Below are positions 1 through 10,740 of a stretch of 64,000 bases of DNA, piece by piece. Under the pieces are notes generated by a model. The model was not told the origin of the DNA. It worked only from the letters and a program-made list of their open reading frames with translations, and did not search any database. A program made the position numbers and the translations under genes. The DNA is from Chalara sp. BL73 (lineage: Eukaryota; Ascomycota; Leotiomycetes; Helotiales). How positions within the stretch are numbered: position 1 is the stretch's first letter; each line of letters begins with the position of its first letter. Location of the stretch: assembly GCA_918026815.1 (NCBI GenBank), contig CAKJVC010000012.1, positions 1,426,001-1,490,000 on the forward strand. Direction: 5' to 3'.

Positions 1-174
1 ACAATGTTGTCTACAGTCAATTTAAAATGGTGCCGCGTCCAGATCTGCGACCCCAATCTGTGGGGCTCCGACCACCCATGCACAGACCCCAAAGGAAGCC
101 ACATGTCTTTTGAGCCAACAACATCCGAAGCAATATGATACAATAATTCGCGCCATTGCAAACCACTCCACAGG

Positions 175-492
175 ATGGCCCCAAATCTTGCAGATTCTCA
201 ACATGCTCAAATTCATGACATGCTCCCTGCTAATTGTCCTATTGCTGAAATAGCTAATGATGTTGATTGCAGTGAACGTTCCGTCTATGTGATAAGTTAT
301 CAGTGGTGCTTCTGTAGTACAACTAGGCTATGGTGTACAGCCACAAATGTCTGGAAAATAGACCCCGCTTTAACTAAAAAAACTGGCGACGCACAATTCG
401 CCTTTTACTCTAAATCCTTCAATAACTTAAACGCTGTAATATATAGCAAGCTTATAGCCAGCTCAACAAAAAGCCCAAAATTAAAACTATAA
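175..492 (+). pseudogene. Tc1/mariner-type transposase N-terminal relic
   Basis: The open frame begins MAPNLADSQHAQIHDM and continues with a helix-turn-helix-like stretch containing CSERSVYVI. This matches the start of fungal Tc1/mariner-like DDE transposases, which commonly open MAPNLAxSQHxxIxDM and carry GCSxRSI in the second helix. Only about 75 residues are recognisable. The DDE catalytic part is absent and the sequence runs into AT-rich DNA. I see no terminal inverted repeats. The A/T-rich substitutions would fit repeat-induced point mutation, but that is inference. Confidence 0.5.
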
Positions 493-898
493 AATAGCGC
501 AGCATTTCAAGTAATTGTATTAGTAGTTTTACAATTATTATGGAAAATAGCCAATTGTACAAAAATGTGAAATTTTGACGGGGTTATCACGTAGCCCAGG
601 AAAAAACTTGGCACAGGCTAACATTTCCGAACCGCAAAATTATTTCAAAACCGCATTTTCTACGGTTGGCATGCAGCCGAGGCCACGCGAATCGCATACC
701 CCGCGACGCCCGGAGGCTCGGCAAAAAATTAAAAATTGATGTGGCCTGAAGGTAGATACAAGCTCGCCTAGGAGGAATGGATTCAGCCTCGTGAGGCTGA
801 GTACAGTCGACATATCTGCGAAGCCAGCAAGCAATATTCTCTCATTCTTCACTGCTCTCAAACCTGCTTTCCCGTGTACATGACACAGTGATGTCACG
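493..898. other. intergenic, upstream of NLR1
   Basis: AT-rich up to about 600, then mixed sequence leading to the NLR1 start. A reverse-strand open frame at 640-954 has no recognisable content. No repeat or RNA gene seen. Confidence 0.4.
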
Positions 899-3800
899 AT
901 GAGCTTTGGCTTTAGCACTGGCGATTTTCTCGCGGCAATCCAGCTGGCCAACAAGATCCGGAAAGAATTCGCAGATGCGCCGAGTCAATTCAAGGCGATT
1001 TCAGATGAGTACGTTATTTAAACGGAAGTCCGATCACCACTAACTATTATACTTAAATAGGGTTAGAAGTCTCTCGATCGTCCTTCAAGATGCCGACGTT
1101 GTCTTTCCGAATCGGGAGCTTAACAACGACCAAAAGAAAGACTTGGAAGACATCGATCAAGGTTGCCGAAATGTTCTCGACGAGCTACAACAAACACTTG
1201 ACAAAAACAGCGAGCTTAGTTCTCCTGAAAGTGGGAGTGTCGGCAAGAGAATCAAAAGAGTGTGGAAGAGGCTTAAGTGGAAGCCAGAGGATATCGACGA
1301 GCTACGGGGTCGTATTAACACCAGCATTGGCCTCTTAACCGCATTCAACGGACGACTTACTCGAGACAACGTGGTGAAGTTAGTACAGCACCAAGAAGAT
1401 CAAGGGCGTCGAGCTGTCCTCGAATGGCTCACCTCAATTGACTATGCTCCTCAGCAAAACGACTTCATTGCTCGGCGACAGGCAGGAACTGGCCAATGGC
1501 TTCTTGATTCCACAGAGTACCAATCCTGGCGAGAGACAAACAAACAGACGTTATTCTGTCCTGGAATTCCAGGCGCAGGGAAGACAATTCTCACTTCCAT
1601 TATAGTAGAAGAGCTCACTACACAGTTTTCTGACGACCCAACTATTGGCATCGCTTATATCTACTGCAATTTCCGGCGTCAGGACGAGCAGAAGATTGAC
1701 GACTTGCTCGCGAGCTTGCTAAAACAGCTAGCTGAGAGCCAGCCGTCTCTACCAAGCACTGTGAAAGAGCTTTATGATCGACATAAGACGAAACGGACGC
1801 GGCCATCCCTCGAGGAGATTTCTAGATCTCTCCAGGCCGTTACTACGCTATATTCCAGAGTCTTTCTTATCGTTGATGCACTTGATGAATGCCAAGTCTC
1901 TAATAGCTGTCGAAAAAGACTCTTATCAGAGATGTTCAGCCTTCAGGCTAATCACAGGGTGAACCTCTTTGCGACTTCAAGGTTCATACCGGAAATCACT
2001 ACGAAATTCCAGGGGAACATATCACTCGAGATTCGTGCAAGTAAGGAGGATATAGGGAGATACTTGGAAACCCACATGAGCCACCTAACGCCATTCGATG
2101 ACTGGAACCAGCAGTTACGAGATGAGATCAAGGTCGAAATATCGGACACAGTAGATGGCATGTATGTTCTAGGTATTATTTAAACGAGGTATCTTTACTA
2201 ACGAGCCTATAGGTTTCTCTTAGCACAGATCTACCTCAGTTCACTCGACGATAAGACTACACCAAGAGCAGTTAGGAGCGCATTAAGCCACTTCCGGAGG
2301 CAGAACCCAGGATCGAGCAAAGACCAGAAGCGCGAAGTACTAGACGAGGCGTACAAGGATGTCATGGAAAGAATTAATACACAACAACCAGGCTTTCGTC
2401 GACTTGCCGAAAAGGTTCTATCGTGGATCACTTGCGCTAGGAGGCCTTTAACTACGTCGGAACTTCAACATGCTCTCGCTGTAGTAGTTGGTAACTCTAA
2501 GCTTGATGAAGATAATCTTGAGAGAACTGAAAGAATGATCTCAGTATGTGCTGGGTTAGTTACAATCGACGAAGAAAGTAAGATTATTCGATTAGTCCAC
2601 TATACAACACAAGAGTACTTCGAACGAACGCAAAGGCAATGGTTCCCTAGTGCACAGACTAATATCACGACAATCTGCGTTTCGTACCTCTCATTTGACC
2701 AATTTGAGAGTGGAATTTGCCGAAACGACAAGGAGTTTGAACAACGGCTTCGATTAAACAAGCTATACGACTACGCAGCACATAATTGGGGGCATCATGC
2801 TCGAGTGGTACCCACGTTAGCCTTTGAAGTCATTAGCTTTCTTAAGAGAAAGGCTCATATGGAGGCATCGATCCAAACGCTACTAGCCAAGAAGTTGTAC
2901 TCGTCACACACAGAGTATAGCCAAGGATTCACGAAGGATATGACAGGACTACATTTGGCAGCATACTTTAGGATTAAGACTATCGTAAAGCTGCTGCTCG
3001 AGCAAGGCGCCGAGATCGAGGCGAGGGATAGCAATGGCCAAACGCCGCTGTCGTGGGCTGCTGAGTTCGGGCACGAGGCTACCGTAAAACTGCTGCTCGA
3101 GCAAAGCGCCAAGATCGAGACGAAGGATAACGATGGCCGGACGCCGCTGTCATGGGCTGCTGAGTTCGGGAGCGAGGCTACCATGAAACTGCTGCTCGAG
3201 CAAGGCGCCGAGATCGAGGCGAGAGATAACAATAGCCAAACGCCGCTGTTGTGGGCTGCTGAGTACGGGAGCGAGGCTACTGTAAAGCTGCTGCTCGAGC
3301 AAGGCGCCGAGATCGAGACGAAAGATAACAATAGCCGGACGCCGCTGTTATGGGCTGCTAAGAACGGGCACAAGGCTACCGTGAAGCTGCTGCTCGAGCA
3401 TGGCGCCGAAATCGAGACGAAGGGTAACGATAGCCGGACGCCGCTGTTGTGGGCTGCTGGGTTCGGGCATGAGGCTACCGTGAAGCTACTGCTCAAGCAA
3501 GGCGCCGAGATCGAGACGAAAGATAACAATAGCCGAACGCCGCTGTTGTGGGCTACTTGGTACGGGTACGGGGGCGAGGCTACCGTGAAGCTACTGCTCG
3601 AGCAAGGTGCCGGGATTGAGGCGAGAGATAACAATGGCCAAACGCCGCTGTCGTGGGCCGCCGAGTACGGGCACAAGGCTACCGTGAAGTTGCTGCTCGA
3701 GCAAGGCGCCGAAATCGAGGCGAAAGATAACAATAGCCGGACGCCACTGTCGTGGGCTGCTGAGTTCGGGAGCGAGGCTACCGTGAAGCTGCTGCTCAAG

Positions 3801-5054
3801 CAAGGCGCCGAGATCGAGACGAAAGATAACGATGGCCGGACACCGCTGTCATGGGCTGCTGAGTTCGGGAGCGAGGCTACCGTGAAGCTACTGCTCGAGC
3901 AAGGCGCCGAAATCGAGACGAAGGATAACAATGGCAAGACGCCGCTATCATGGGCCGCCAAGCGCGGGTATATGGCTACCGTGAAGTTGCTGCTCGAGCA
4001 AGGCACCGGAATCGAGACGAAAGATAGCAATGGCCAGATGCCACTGTTATGGGCTGCTGAGTACGGGCACGAGACTACCGTGAAGCTGCTGCTCGAGCAA
4101 GGCGCCGAGATCGAGACGAAAAATAACAATGGCCAGACGCCGCTGTCATGGGCTGCTGGGTTCGGGCACAAGGCTACTATGAAGCTACTGCTCGAGCAAA
4201 GCGCCGAGATCGAGACGAAAGATAACAATAGCCGGACGCCGCTGTCATGGGCTGCTGAGTACGGGCACGAGGCCACCGTGAAGTTGTTACTCGAGCAAGG
4301 CGCCGAAATTGAGACGAAAGATAACAATAGCCGGACGCCACTGTCATGGGCTGCTGAGTACGGGCACAAGGCTACCGTGAAGTTGCTGCTCGAGCAAGGC
4401 GCCGAGATCGAGACGAAAGATAACAATAGCCGGACGCCACTGTCATGGGCTGCTGAGTACGGGCACAAGGCTACCGTGAAGCTACTGCTCGAGCAAGGCT
4501 CCGATGTCGAAGCAGAGGATAACGTTAGTCGGACGCCGTTGCTGTACGCGGCTAAAAATGGAAATAAAGCCATTATTAGGCTCCTGCTCGCCACAAACCG
4601 AGTTGACGTTGACTCCAAGGACTATTACGATTCGACACCCTTATCAATCTCAGCAAGGATGGGACACAAAGATGTAGTTGCATTTCTCCTAACCAAAAGT
4701 TATGCGTTGAATGTCCAAGACAGTCTCGGTCGGACTCCTTTATATTGGGCAAAACGAACCGGACATCCCGAAATTTCCGACCTTCTCCTTGAAAAGTGCA
4801 AAGAAAATGGTATGATTGCTCAACAAGACGACCCGCCTATTATGGCAGTTTCAGTCCTTGCTGGTAAAAACTCTGGATATTGTGACGTTTGCATGCTAGA
4901 TATCTTAGATGAAGACACTTACTATTATTGCAAAGTCTGTAGTGGCGGGTATTTTTGGATCTGTAAAGATTGTTTCGAAATAAAGGCCCACTGTCTCGAT
5001 AAGTCCCATAGTTTCGGCAAAGAAATATCTCAAGCAAGTACGAGGCAGTGGTGA
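899..5054 (+). CDS. NLR1: NACHT-ankyrin NLR with C-terminal ZZ-like zinc finger
   Basis: Gene model join(899..1008,1061..2161,2213..5054), 4053 nt, 1350 aa. Intron 1 has GTACGT...TAG with branch CTAAC; intron 2 has GTATGT...TAG with branch CTAAC. Both joins are in phase. The N-terminus [20 protein letters not shown] is a motif common on fungal NACHT proteins. Walker A GIPGAGKT lies at about residues 205-212 and the Walker B-like FLIVDALDE at about 305-313. From about residue 648 come 18-19 ankyrin repeats, 15 of them almost identical 33-mers ([21 protein letters not shown] type). Residues about 1294-1336 hold paired CxxC motifs (CDVC, CKVC, CKDC) and a HCLDKSH end, typical of a ZZ finger. By family knowledge this is a STAND-type signal protein. 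Intact and probably functional; the trigger is unknown. Confidence 0.92.
2985..4502 (+). repeat. 99-bp near-identical ankyrin-coding repeats of NLR1
   Basis: About 15 head-to-tail 99-bp units encode 33-residue ankyrin repeats. Differences cluster at a few codons: EF/EY/KN/GF before the G, H or S after it, E/T in IEA/IET, and NS/DG/NG before the TPL. One unit (about 3541-3590) carries a six-base insertion coding GG. High identity between units indicates recent duplication or concerted evolution. Confidence 0.9.
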
Positions 5055-5487
5055 AGCTGCTGCAGGAGAAGGGCAAGACAATACAATAATCCATAATTAC
5101 GAAATCTTAGCATTATATTATAATCATATATTTTATTATAATAACTTTGATAGAGAGGGTCCCAGGAGAGCTGATTTTTATAAACTGTAGGATGTTGCAC
5201 CTGACGTATCTAGCATATTCCAGAAACTACGCCAAGAACATTTCAAGGAGGCTTCAACTGTCCACGTATTACAGTAACATAGCCACTTCATTTCCAATAC
5301 CTATATCTCTCATATAGTCATTGTTGGAATGCGTGTGCATAGTTTTGTCAGAAATATGATATTGAGAGAGGTATCACGTCGATAGATTACGGGTTGTTGA
5401 GTGCTTGTATTGTATGATCTGTATCTACGTTGTAGACCTGTAAGAGATTTCCTTGTTCCTTGGCCTATTACGTAAGCCAATTCCTGA

Positions 5488-5690
5488 CAAGTTTCACGCC
5501 TTCCATCGGATCACGGGGATTGTGGGCCTTCTACCATCTAGATAGCTACCTGGTAATAGGCCGTAGCTTAGAACAACCAATTAACAAACGAATCAACCAG
5601 AACCACAATCACACCAGCAAGAGCGTAGTCAATAGCTACTACGCCTTTTTCTACGTGATAGATATTCCGACACTGAGGCAACCGACAAAT
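5488..5690 (+). repeat. dispersed repeat D, copy 1
   Basis: The stretch from the TTTCACGCCTTCCATC segment through GGATCACGGGGATTGT, CTTCTACCA, CCGTAGCTTAGAA and the tail ATATTCCGACA matches about 45055-45235 base for base over most of its length. No coding content and no clear terminal repeats. A SINE-like or MITE-like origin is possible but unproven. Confidence 0.65.
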
Positions 5691-5734
5691 TTGCTTGTGA
5701 TTTAGATATCCCCAGAAGTAGTTCAACAGCTGAA

Positions 5735-5920
5735 ACCTGTGACTGTGGTTTGCAACCCTGAGGGTACTATAGCTGAAGCCTATAAAAATCTAGGTCGTAC
5801 GCTCTCGTTGTGGTTGCAAGCCTGTAGCTGCTGTAGTTGCAAGCCTGTGGCTGGCCATGTGCTTATGCTGAGCCTGTGACTGCTGGTTGCAGCCCTGAAG
5901 GTGCTGTAGCTGAAAAGCTT
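5735..5920 (+). repeat. CTGTAGCTG-type minisatellite
   Basis: Imperfect tandem copies of GCAAGCCTGT / GCTGCTGTAG / TTGCAAGCC. A related array lies at 62530-62710. Confidence 0.55.
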
Positions 5921-5971
5921 ATTTTCTATACCCGGGGCCCTGAACTAGCTTGACTGATCCTGGCTGTTACA

Positions 5972-6005
5972 AATACGAAGAAGTATCACAGAGAGTGATA
6001 TAAAC
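5972..6005 (-). repeat. terminal fragment of dispersed repeat B
   Basis: The 34 bp AATACGAAGAAGTATCAC... AGTGATATAAAC are the end of repeat B (full copies near 45.8, 48.9 and 61.1 kb) in inverse orientation. Confidence 0.6.
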
Positions 6006-6129
6006 ACTTCTAAACGAGGATTTACAAAAAAATGTGCTTGTATAATATTTTACTTAACGAGACTAGATATACCGTAAAAAACGCTATACCAAATCCATTT
6101 AAGATGTGTCGTTTTTTCTTGAAGGTTCT

Positions 6130-6344
6130 TGTCACGGCCCTGGCTTTTTCTCGCTTGGCTCCGGACACCACAGGGCTCGCTTACACTGGCTCCGGCCAGC
6201 CTCCTATATATAAAGAGCTGCTTTCCTTCCCTTCTTCTGTCCGTAGCTTGTTCTCTTAGTTATGACAATTGATAGTTGGCCACACCTCTGAGTCCTTCTA
6301 CCTAATCTACGGATCGAGATCCCTGTGCAGCTTGAGTTGTTACA
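6130..6344 (+). mobile_element. solo LTR, 215 bp, with 5-bp target-site duplication
   Basis: Begins TGTCACGGCC and ends GTTGTTACA, with a TATATAAAG box about 90 bp in. It is flanked by a perfect 5-bp direct repeat GTTCT (6125-6129 and 6345-6349). Related full or partial copies occur at 26310, 54540, 62775 and 63199. TG...CA ends plus the 5-bp duplication fit a retroviral-type LTR left by recombination. No associated internal region is seen here. Confidence 0.75.
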
Positions 6345-6644
6345 GTTCTATGTACAGCCTTCCCTACCTTAGTCGCAGGCTCGCTATCGTCTACCTGGTC
6401 ATAGTCATGCCATTATGCTGGCTCCTTTTGTACTATCGGCTCTAATCTCTTTATTCTGTTATAGCCGTATCTAGGTATAATATAATTGACTGCAACACCT
6501 ATAACCTTTTCTTTCCCTCAAGGAGAAGCATGTTGGGGTTTCCCTTACGGCCAGTTTCTAACTTCCGTTTCACATACCTCTCCTTAATTACTATACGTAT
6601 TTTATCAGCGTAATTATTTTTTCCGCACTTTTCTGATGGATGAA

Positions 6645-8282
6645 CTACTTACTTCCGGATATATCGACCTCTAAAATCCGAACGCTCTGTTTCAGCATCT
6701 TTACTCTTCTTATCATTATCCTTGCATACCAAGAGCCATCGAACAGATCGTTACTGTCGTTCAAGTGCGTAGGAGTTAATTCATCTTCATCCTGAGAGAC
6801 GACTGAACTACTATATCTCCTCGCCCATGCAGTCCATGACTCTGAATTGAACTTGGAAGGTTCAGTAGTCGGAATTGCTTTAACCTTGCCAATGGTGCCG
6901 TTCCAAGGCAAAGAGTACACTACAACAAAACCCCAGTCTACTGGGCCCTCAACATGTAAGTAGAAGCCTAGAATGCACATGACGGGTGGCCAGTTATCCG
7001 CTCGTATTGACAGGACGTTTGTTTCGTGATTCCAGTGACATTCCCCATCAGGAATATCAGGAAAGAGAGGGGTAATCTTGAAAGACATATCATAGTCTAA
7101 ATATCTGAATGGATGTGACATCAACTTAAGATGAACGAAGGTTTCTTGTGTTGTAAACCCAATATCCTCGGTTCTCCGAATGATAATCGTGGTTGGTACT
7201 GCATGTTTCGCCATGTCGTCTGATACTGTTGAAATATTCGATTTTAGAAAATGTCGAATTCCATTCGTTTCGACGTCAAGTGGACTGAGGCTGATAGCAA
7301 TGTACCGGGTAAAGTCGTTTCGATAGTGACAGTTCAGTATTCCGTAACACTCTTCTGGTTCTCCTTTTCGGTGATATTTTAACAGAGGTACGTGCATCTG
7401 AAGGCCCTTGTTGGTAACTGTATATTGCGAGGACGAACCACTGACTGGTAACTGTTCCACATTGGCAAAGTTGAAAAACGATGCGGGGTCGGGAGCTAAC
7501 ATAGTAAGCCTCTCCTCTCCACGCAAGAAGTCTCCGTCCCAGACCAGAATTGTCTCATCGTCTGAGGATTTTATAATCTCTTCTTGCAATCGGATAAATG
7601 CTCGTTTTCCTTCTCCGTAGAGTAGGGGTAGGTGGACGTCAAAAAGTCCAAGAAGAGAATAAGCCCGGTCTTCTGGACGCGTAGTGTTCCTTTCACTTGC
7701 CCAGGACATTCGTGTTGCCACGCTGTATGTTCTAATGGTCTTAGGATTTCGAAGCACCCGTTCAGGGATGCCGGTTCTGAGTGATATCTTTTCGCGCAAG
7801 ATGTATCGACTGCCAAGATGAAACCATGATCGACCGTAAAACTCAACAACCTTTGGTGCGATGAGCTCTTGCAACGTCCAGCCGCGTGTGAACCATCTAC
7901 TATTTTCAAATTGTTCCAGCACATCTCCACTTTTGGATGTGGCCAAAGTGGTCGTTGTGCCGAGATATGCATAACAAATAGCGGCATTTTGGTACCATTT
8001 GAACATAGAATTAATAGCCTCGGAAAGCTCAGAACTACTGCTTTTGTCGATACAGCAGGTATCGACCCACACATACTGCAAGCCGTCGCGCTTAGCTTGT
8101 ACGCAACTGAGCAAAATCTTCTCAAAACCAAGCATTCTCCTTGCCTTGAAGAGATCGCCAATGTCCTCAAATGTAACTTCTTCTTTGCCCCATACGTGCG
8201 ATAGAATTGCATACTTTGGCATTTCTGGGGAATCCGAATTAAACGATTCGAGTCTCTGGCTAATGACATGAAGGAGCCTCAT
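6645..8282 (-). CDS. HET gene 1: heterokaryon-incompatibility domain protein
   Basis: One uninterrupted 545-aa frame, starting MRLLHVISQRLESF, a start shared by many HET proteins. The HET domain covers about residues 24-170: YAILSHVWG, then YVWVDTCCIDKSSSSELSEA, and WFTRGWTLQELIAP. The downstream stretch with RPEDRAYSLLGLF and LLYGEGKRAF is the usual region following HET in this subfamily. HET proteins act inside the cell and trigger incompatibility or cell death when activated (family knowledge). The C-terminal third is not a domain I recognise. No intron is needed. Intact. Confidence 0.92.
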   Translation of the reverse strand: MRLLHVISQRLESFNSDSPEMPKYAILSHVWGKEEVTFEDIGDLFKARRMLGFEKILLSCVQAKRDGLQYVWVDTCCIDKSSSSELSEAINSMFKWYQNAAICYAYLGTTTTLATSKSGDVLEQFENSRWFTRGWTLQELIAPKVVEFYGRSWFHLGSRYILREKISLRTGIPERVLRNPKTIRTYSVATRMSWASERNTTRPEDRAYSLLGLFDVHLPLLYGEGKRAFIRLQEEIIKSSDDETILVWDGDFLRGEERLTMLAPDPASFFNFANVEQLPVSGSSSQYTVTNKGLQMHVPLLKYHRKGEPEECYGILNCHYRNDFTRYIAISLSPLDVETNGIRHFLKSNISTVSDDMAKHAVPTTIIIRRTEDIGFTTQETFVHLKLMSHPFRYLDYDMSFKITPLFPDIPDGECHWNHETNVLSIRADNWPPVMCILGFYLHVEGPVDWGFVVVYSLPWNGTIGKVKAIPTTEPSKFNSESWTAWARRYSSSVVSQDEDELTPTHLNDSNDLFDGSWYARIMIRRVKMLKQSVRILEVDISGSK

Positions 8283-8979
8283 GATTAACAGTATTGCCAG
8301 TGGGAAGGGGAGAAACAGTGTTACTCGGATCGTAATTTGATGGAATCAAGAATAGGGCTATCCTAATGCGATAGGATAGCGCCAGCCGAATGCAAATGTA
8401 AATTTGAGATTGATCTTTAAACGGATTCAAAGCACAAAGTGGAGGACACAATCAAGTAGCCAGAATCTGTCTTCATAAGTTGGGTCAGCAGGTGTCGTGG
8501 TGAAAGTCCTTAAATCGGAGGCAGGAAGGTAACATGTCAGCTGAAGTCTCAGGCAGCATATCCACTTTCGAGGCTGGACCCACAGAGCAGGAAAACGGAA
8601 ATTTTTGATAGCTGTCCGTCACACGCAGCCACACGCTCACCAGCCACACGCTTTATTACATCGTAGGATAAAATACACTGCAGAGGGGATAATGTCACGG
8701 CCTTACCTCGCTTAGAGCCCCTTAGAGCTGATCGGGCAGAATAACTGAGTTATTATCGTTGTTCATAAAACGACCTTGGGATGAAGTCTAATTACTTGTT
8801 TGCAATTCGAAGAGTGGCGACGCCACCTAACGTTTTAGGCTGTCAATGGATTTGGGCATGTGACTTGGTGTCCCGCTGTGTCGGCATGAGCCCGTTGCCT
8901 TGAAAATAATACGCCTCGCTGAATTGATGACTTTCTTAAGGTCGTTATTCAAGCACGATAACAACTTACTCTTGCTAGA
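8283..8979. other. intergenic between HET gene 1 and a pseudogene
   Basis: No gene seen. At 8693 a fragment starting TGTCACGGCC resembles the first bases of the LTR family at 6130. The remainder is unrecognised. Confidence 0.45.
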
Positions 8980-9765
8980 ATGTTTTTAAGGAGGGAATTA
9001 GACTTTGAACGTCTTGAGCAACTATTCCGAGAAGCCAACGAGCGCGCAGAACGGGAACGAAAGCGTGCGGAGGACGAGCGGCGAAATCGACAAGAAGCCG
9101 AGTCTCGGGCTCAGGTTGAGGAAAAGAAAACAAGAACCACAACATTCGAAGAATACATAAGTGCCTGTCATACACTTCTCTCCAAACCACTTTCTATCTA
9201 GACAGACAAGGGTCTTAGCACACAAGGCTCCATTACTAGCTCAAGAACAAGCCGTGCTCGACTCTGTTGAGACCTTGGACAGGTACTACAGCAGCAGCTC
9301 GTCGAAAGAATTTGCGAATATATCCCACAAGACGTAGAACTTTTCAGCTTTATTTAATACTTTACAGAGCTCGGGCAGGACATCTGCAACCGGCCATCAG
9401 CGAGCGAGAAGGATTTAGAGGCATATAAGCGTTTAGCCGTTGAGCGCCTGTCAACACATTATTTCCCACTTTCAACGAATAGAAAAGGCTCGCTATGCGT
9501 TCGATCTAAGCAAAAGCATCATTTTCGAGAACCATGTCAACACTCTCGGTGATAGCAATAAAGAGGTCCAGCAAGGTTTGCAGGATCTCCGTATCTCAAG
9601 TAAAGGACACGACTCAAGCTCAAATCCAAAACCCAAGAGCGAATCACGCCAAGCAGGAACTTGGTTCAGATTTTGTCGCACTTCGCAATAAGATCGTCAT
9701 TTCAAGATCCTGGTTTTTAATGGCCACTAATCTCATGTGCCTTATGAGAAATTCCTTATGACAAA
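8980..9765 (+). pseudogene. decayed fungal accessory protein (coiled-coil N-terminus, FEEYISACH family)
   Basis: The first open frame encodes an Arg/Glu-rich coiled coil (ERAERERKRAEDERR) followed by TTFEEYISACHTLLSKPL. Reading on across stops and frame changes gives TDKGLSTQGSIT, QQLVERICEYIPQDVELFS, then AFDLSKSIIFENHVNTLGD and VQQGLQDLRISSKG. This order is that of a large, often expanded fungal family of unknown function whose longer members continue into nuclease- or kinase-like domains. Here several frameshifts and stops separate the pieces and the C-terminal half is missing. Clearly dead. Confidence 0.7.
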
Positions 9766-9999
9766 GTTGGCTGTGTCAATATAAGGCTTTGGAGCTCGAC
9801 TGTACACATTTGTACCTCTATGTGTAGAGACATATCTGGGCAAGCCATCAAGGAAGTATGAGTTTGAGTGAGGTGCCAACACTCTATAGATTGCCGTTGT
9901 CGCTCAGCGAGGGTATAAAAAAGAATTGATATGAAAGATGTGCCGCTAATTGAGCATACAAAGATTTACGAGAGCGGAGCATTTAAGGGGGTACGCTTG

Positions 10000-10397
10000 A
10001 AACGGGCACGAATAGCGCCAACACACCAAATATTATGGCATGCCGCTTTTATTTCCGCAGGTGCGGAACTTGTGAAAGTTTCGTGTTGCAATTTGGTACA
10101 ATTTTACAATATAATGCTTATATTAAACAACCACCATTAAAAATAAAATTTAGTTTGTTGAAATCCAATAGATTTAAATTAAACAAATCGATTAAATGTA
10201 TACTTTTATATATTTGGTAACGCGGTTTATTTCAAAAACAAAAATCCGATTTCAAATACAATTAGGCTTAGCGTATTTCGCTTAGTACAGCAGCATAGCA
10301 AAATTCTGAAAATAGAAAAGCGCATATCCAGGTTTCGCTTAAATCCCTGAATAAAGGAAATAGTGGGTAATTGTGGAGACGCTATTCGTGCCCGTTT
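10000..10397. mobile_element. 398-bp MITE-like element with 18-bp perfect inverted ends
   Basis: The ends AAACGGGCACGAATAGCG (10000-10017) and its exact reverse complement (10380-10397) enclose very AT-rich DNA without coding content. That geometry fits a non-autonomous DNA transposon. I could not find a convincing target-site duplication, so the precise ends may be slightly off. Confidence 0.65.
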
Positions 10398-10740
10398 TAA
10401 TCGATTCCATTTAAGGCGGCTCCAGCTCAGCCACGGCAGGCCCGCATATCAGTGTACATATCGAGATTGTGAAAGGGCATTTCATAGGCCCGATTTGTTA
10501 AACCATCATCAGCTTTGACAGTAAGTTCTGCGCAGCGCTATCAACATCATATCCGATAGATTGCAGTGAAACTCAAGGCGAAACTCCTTCCCGCAGAGCC
10601 ACAGCTTCGAAAAGTAGGGCACCAGCGGGCCCCGCCTAGACCGTCGAACTCCGCCTCTCCCGGGGCGGACAACCCGCCACTCCCCAGATGAATTGATGAG
10701 TGCATTGATTAGAAACGCCCAGTATCCCCTTCGGCCACGC
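10398..10740. other. 3' flank of the kinase pseudogene
   Basis: GC-richer sequence with no gene recognised between the MITE and the kinase stop codon at 10741-10743. Confidence 0.35.

Larger units (their letters stand above)
5055..6129. other. intergenic with repeat fragments
   Basis: No gene seen. It holds a copy of a dispersed repeat (about 5488-5690), a degenerate CTGTAGCTG/TTGCAAGCC minisatellite (about 5735-5920) and the terminal 34 bp of another dispersed repeat (5972-6005), each listed separately. Confidence 0.6.

Noticed and set aside
2855..4618. 587-codon reverse-strand frame opposite the NLR1 ankyrin repeats
   Set aside because: It is the repeat-generated antisense of the 99-bp ankyrin units; the Ser/Pro-rich protein has no family resemblance and the plus strand is clearly coding.
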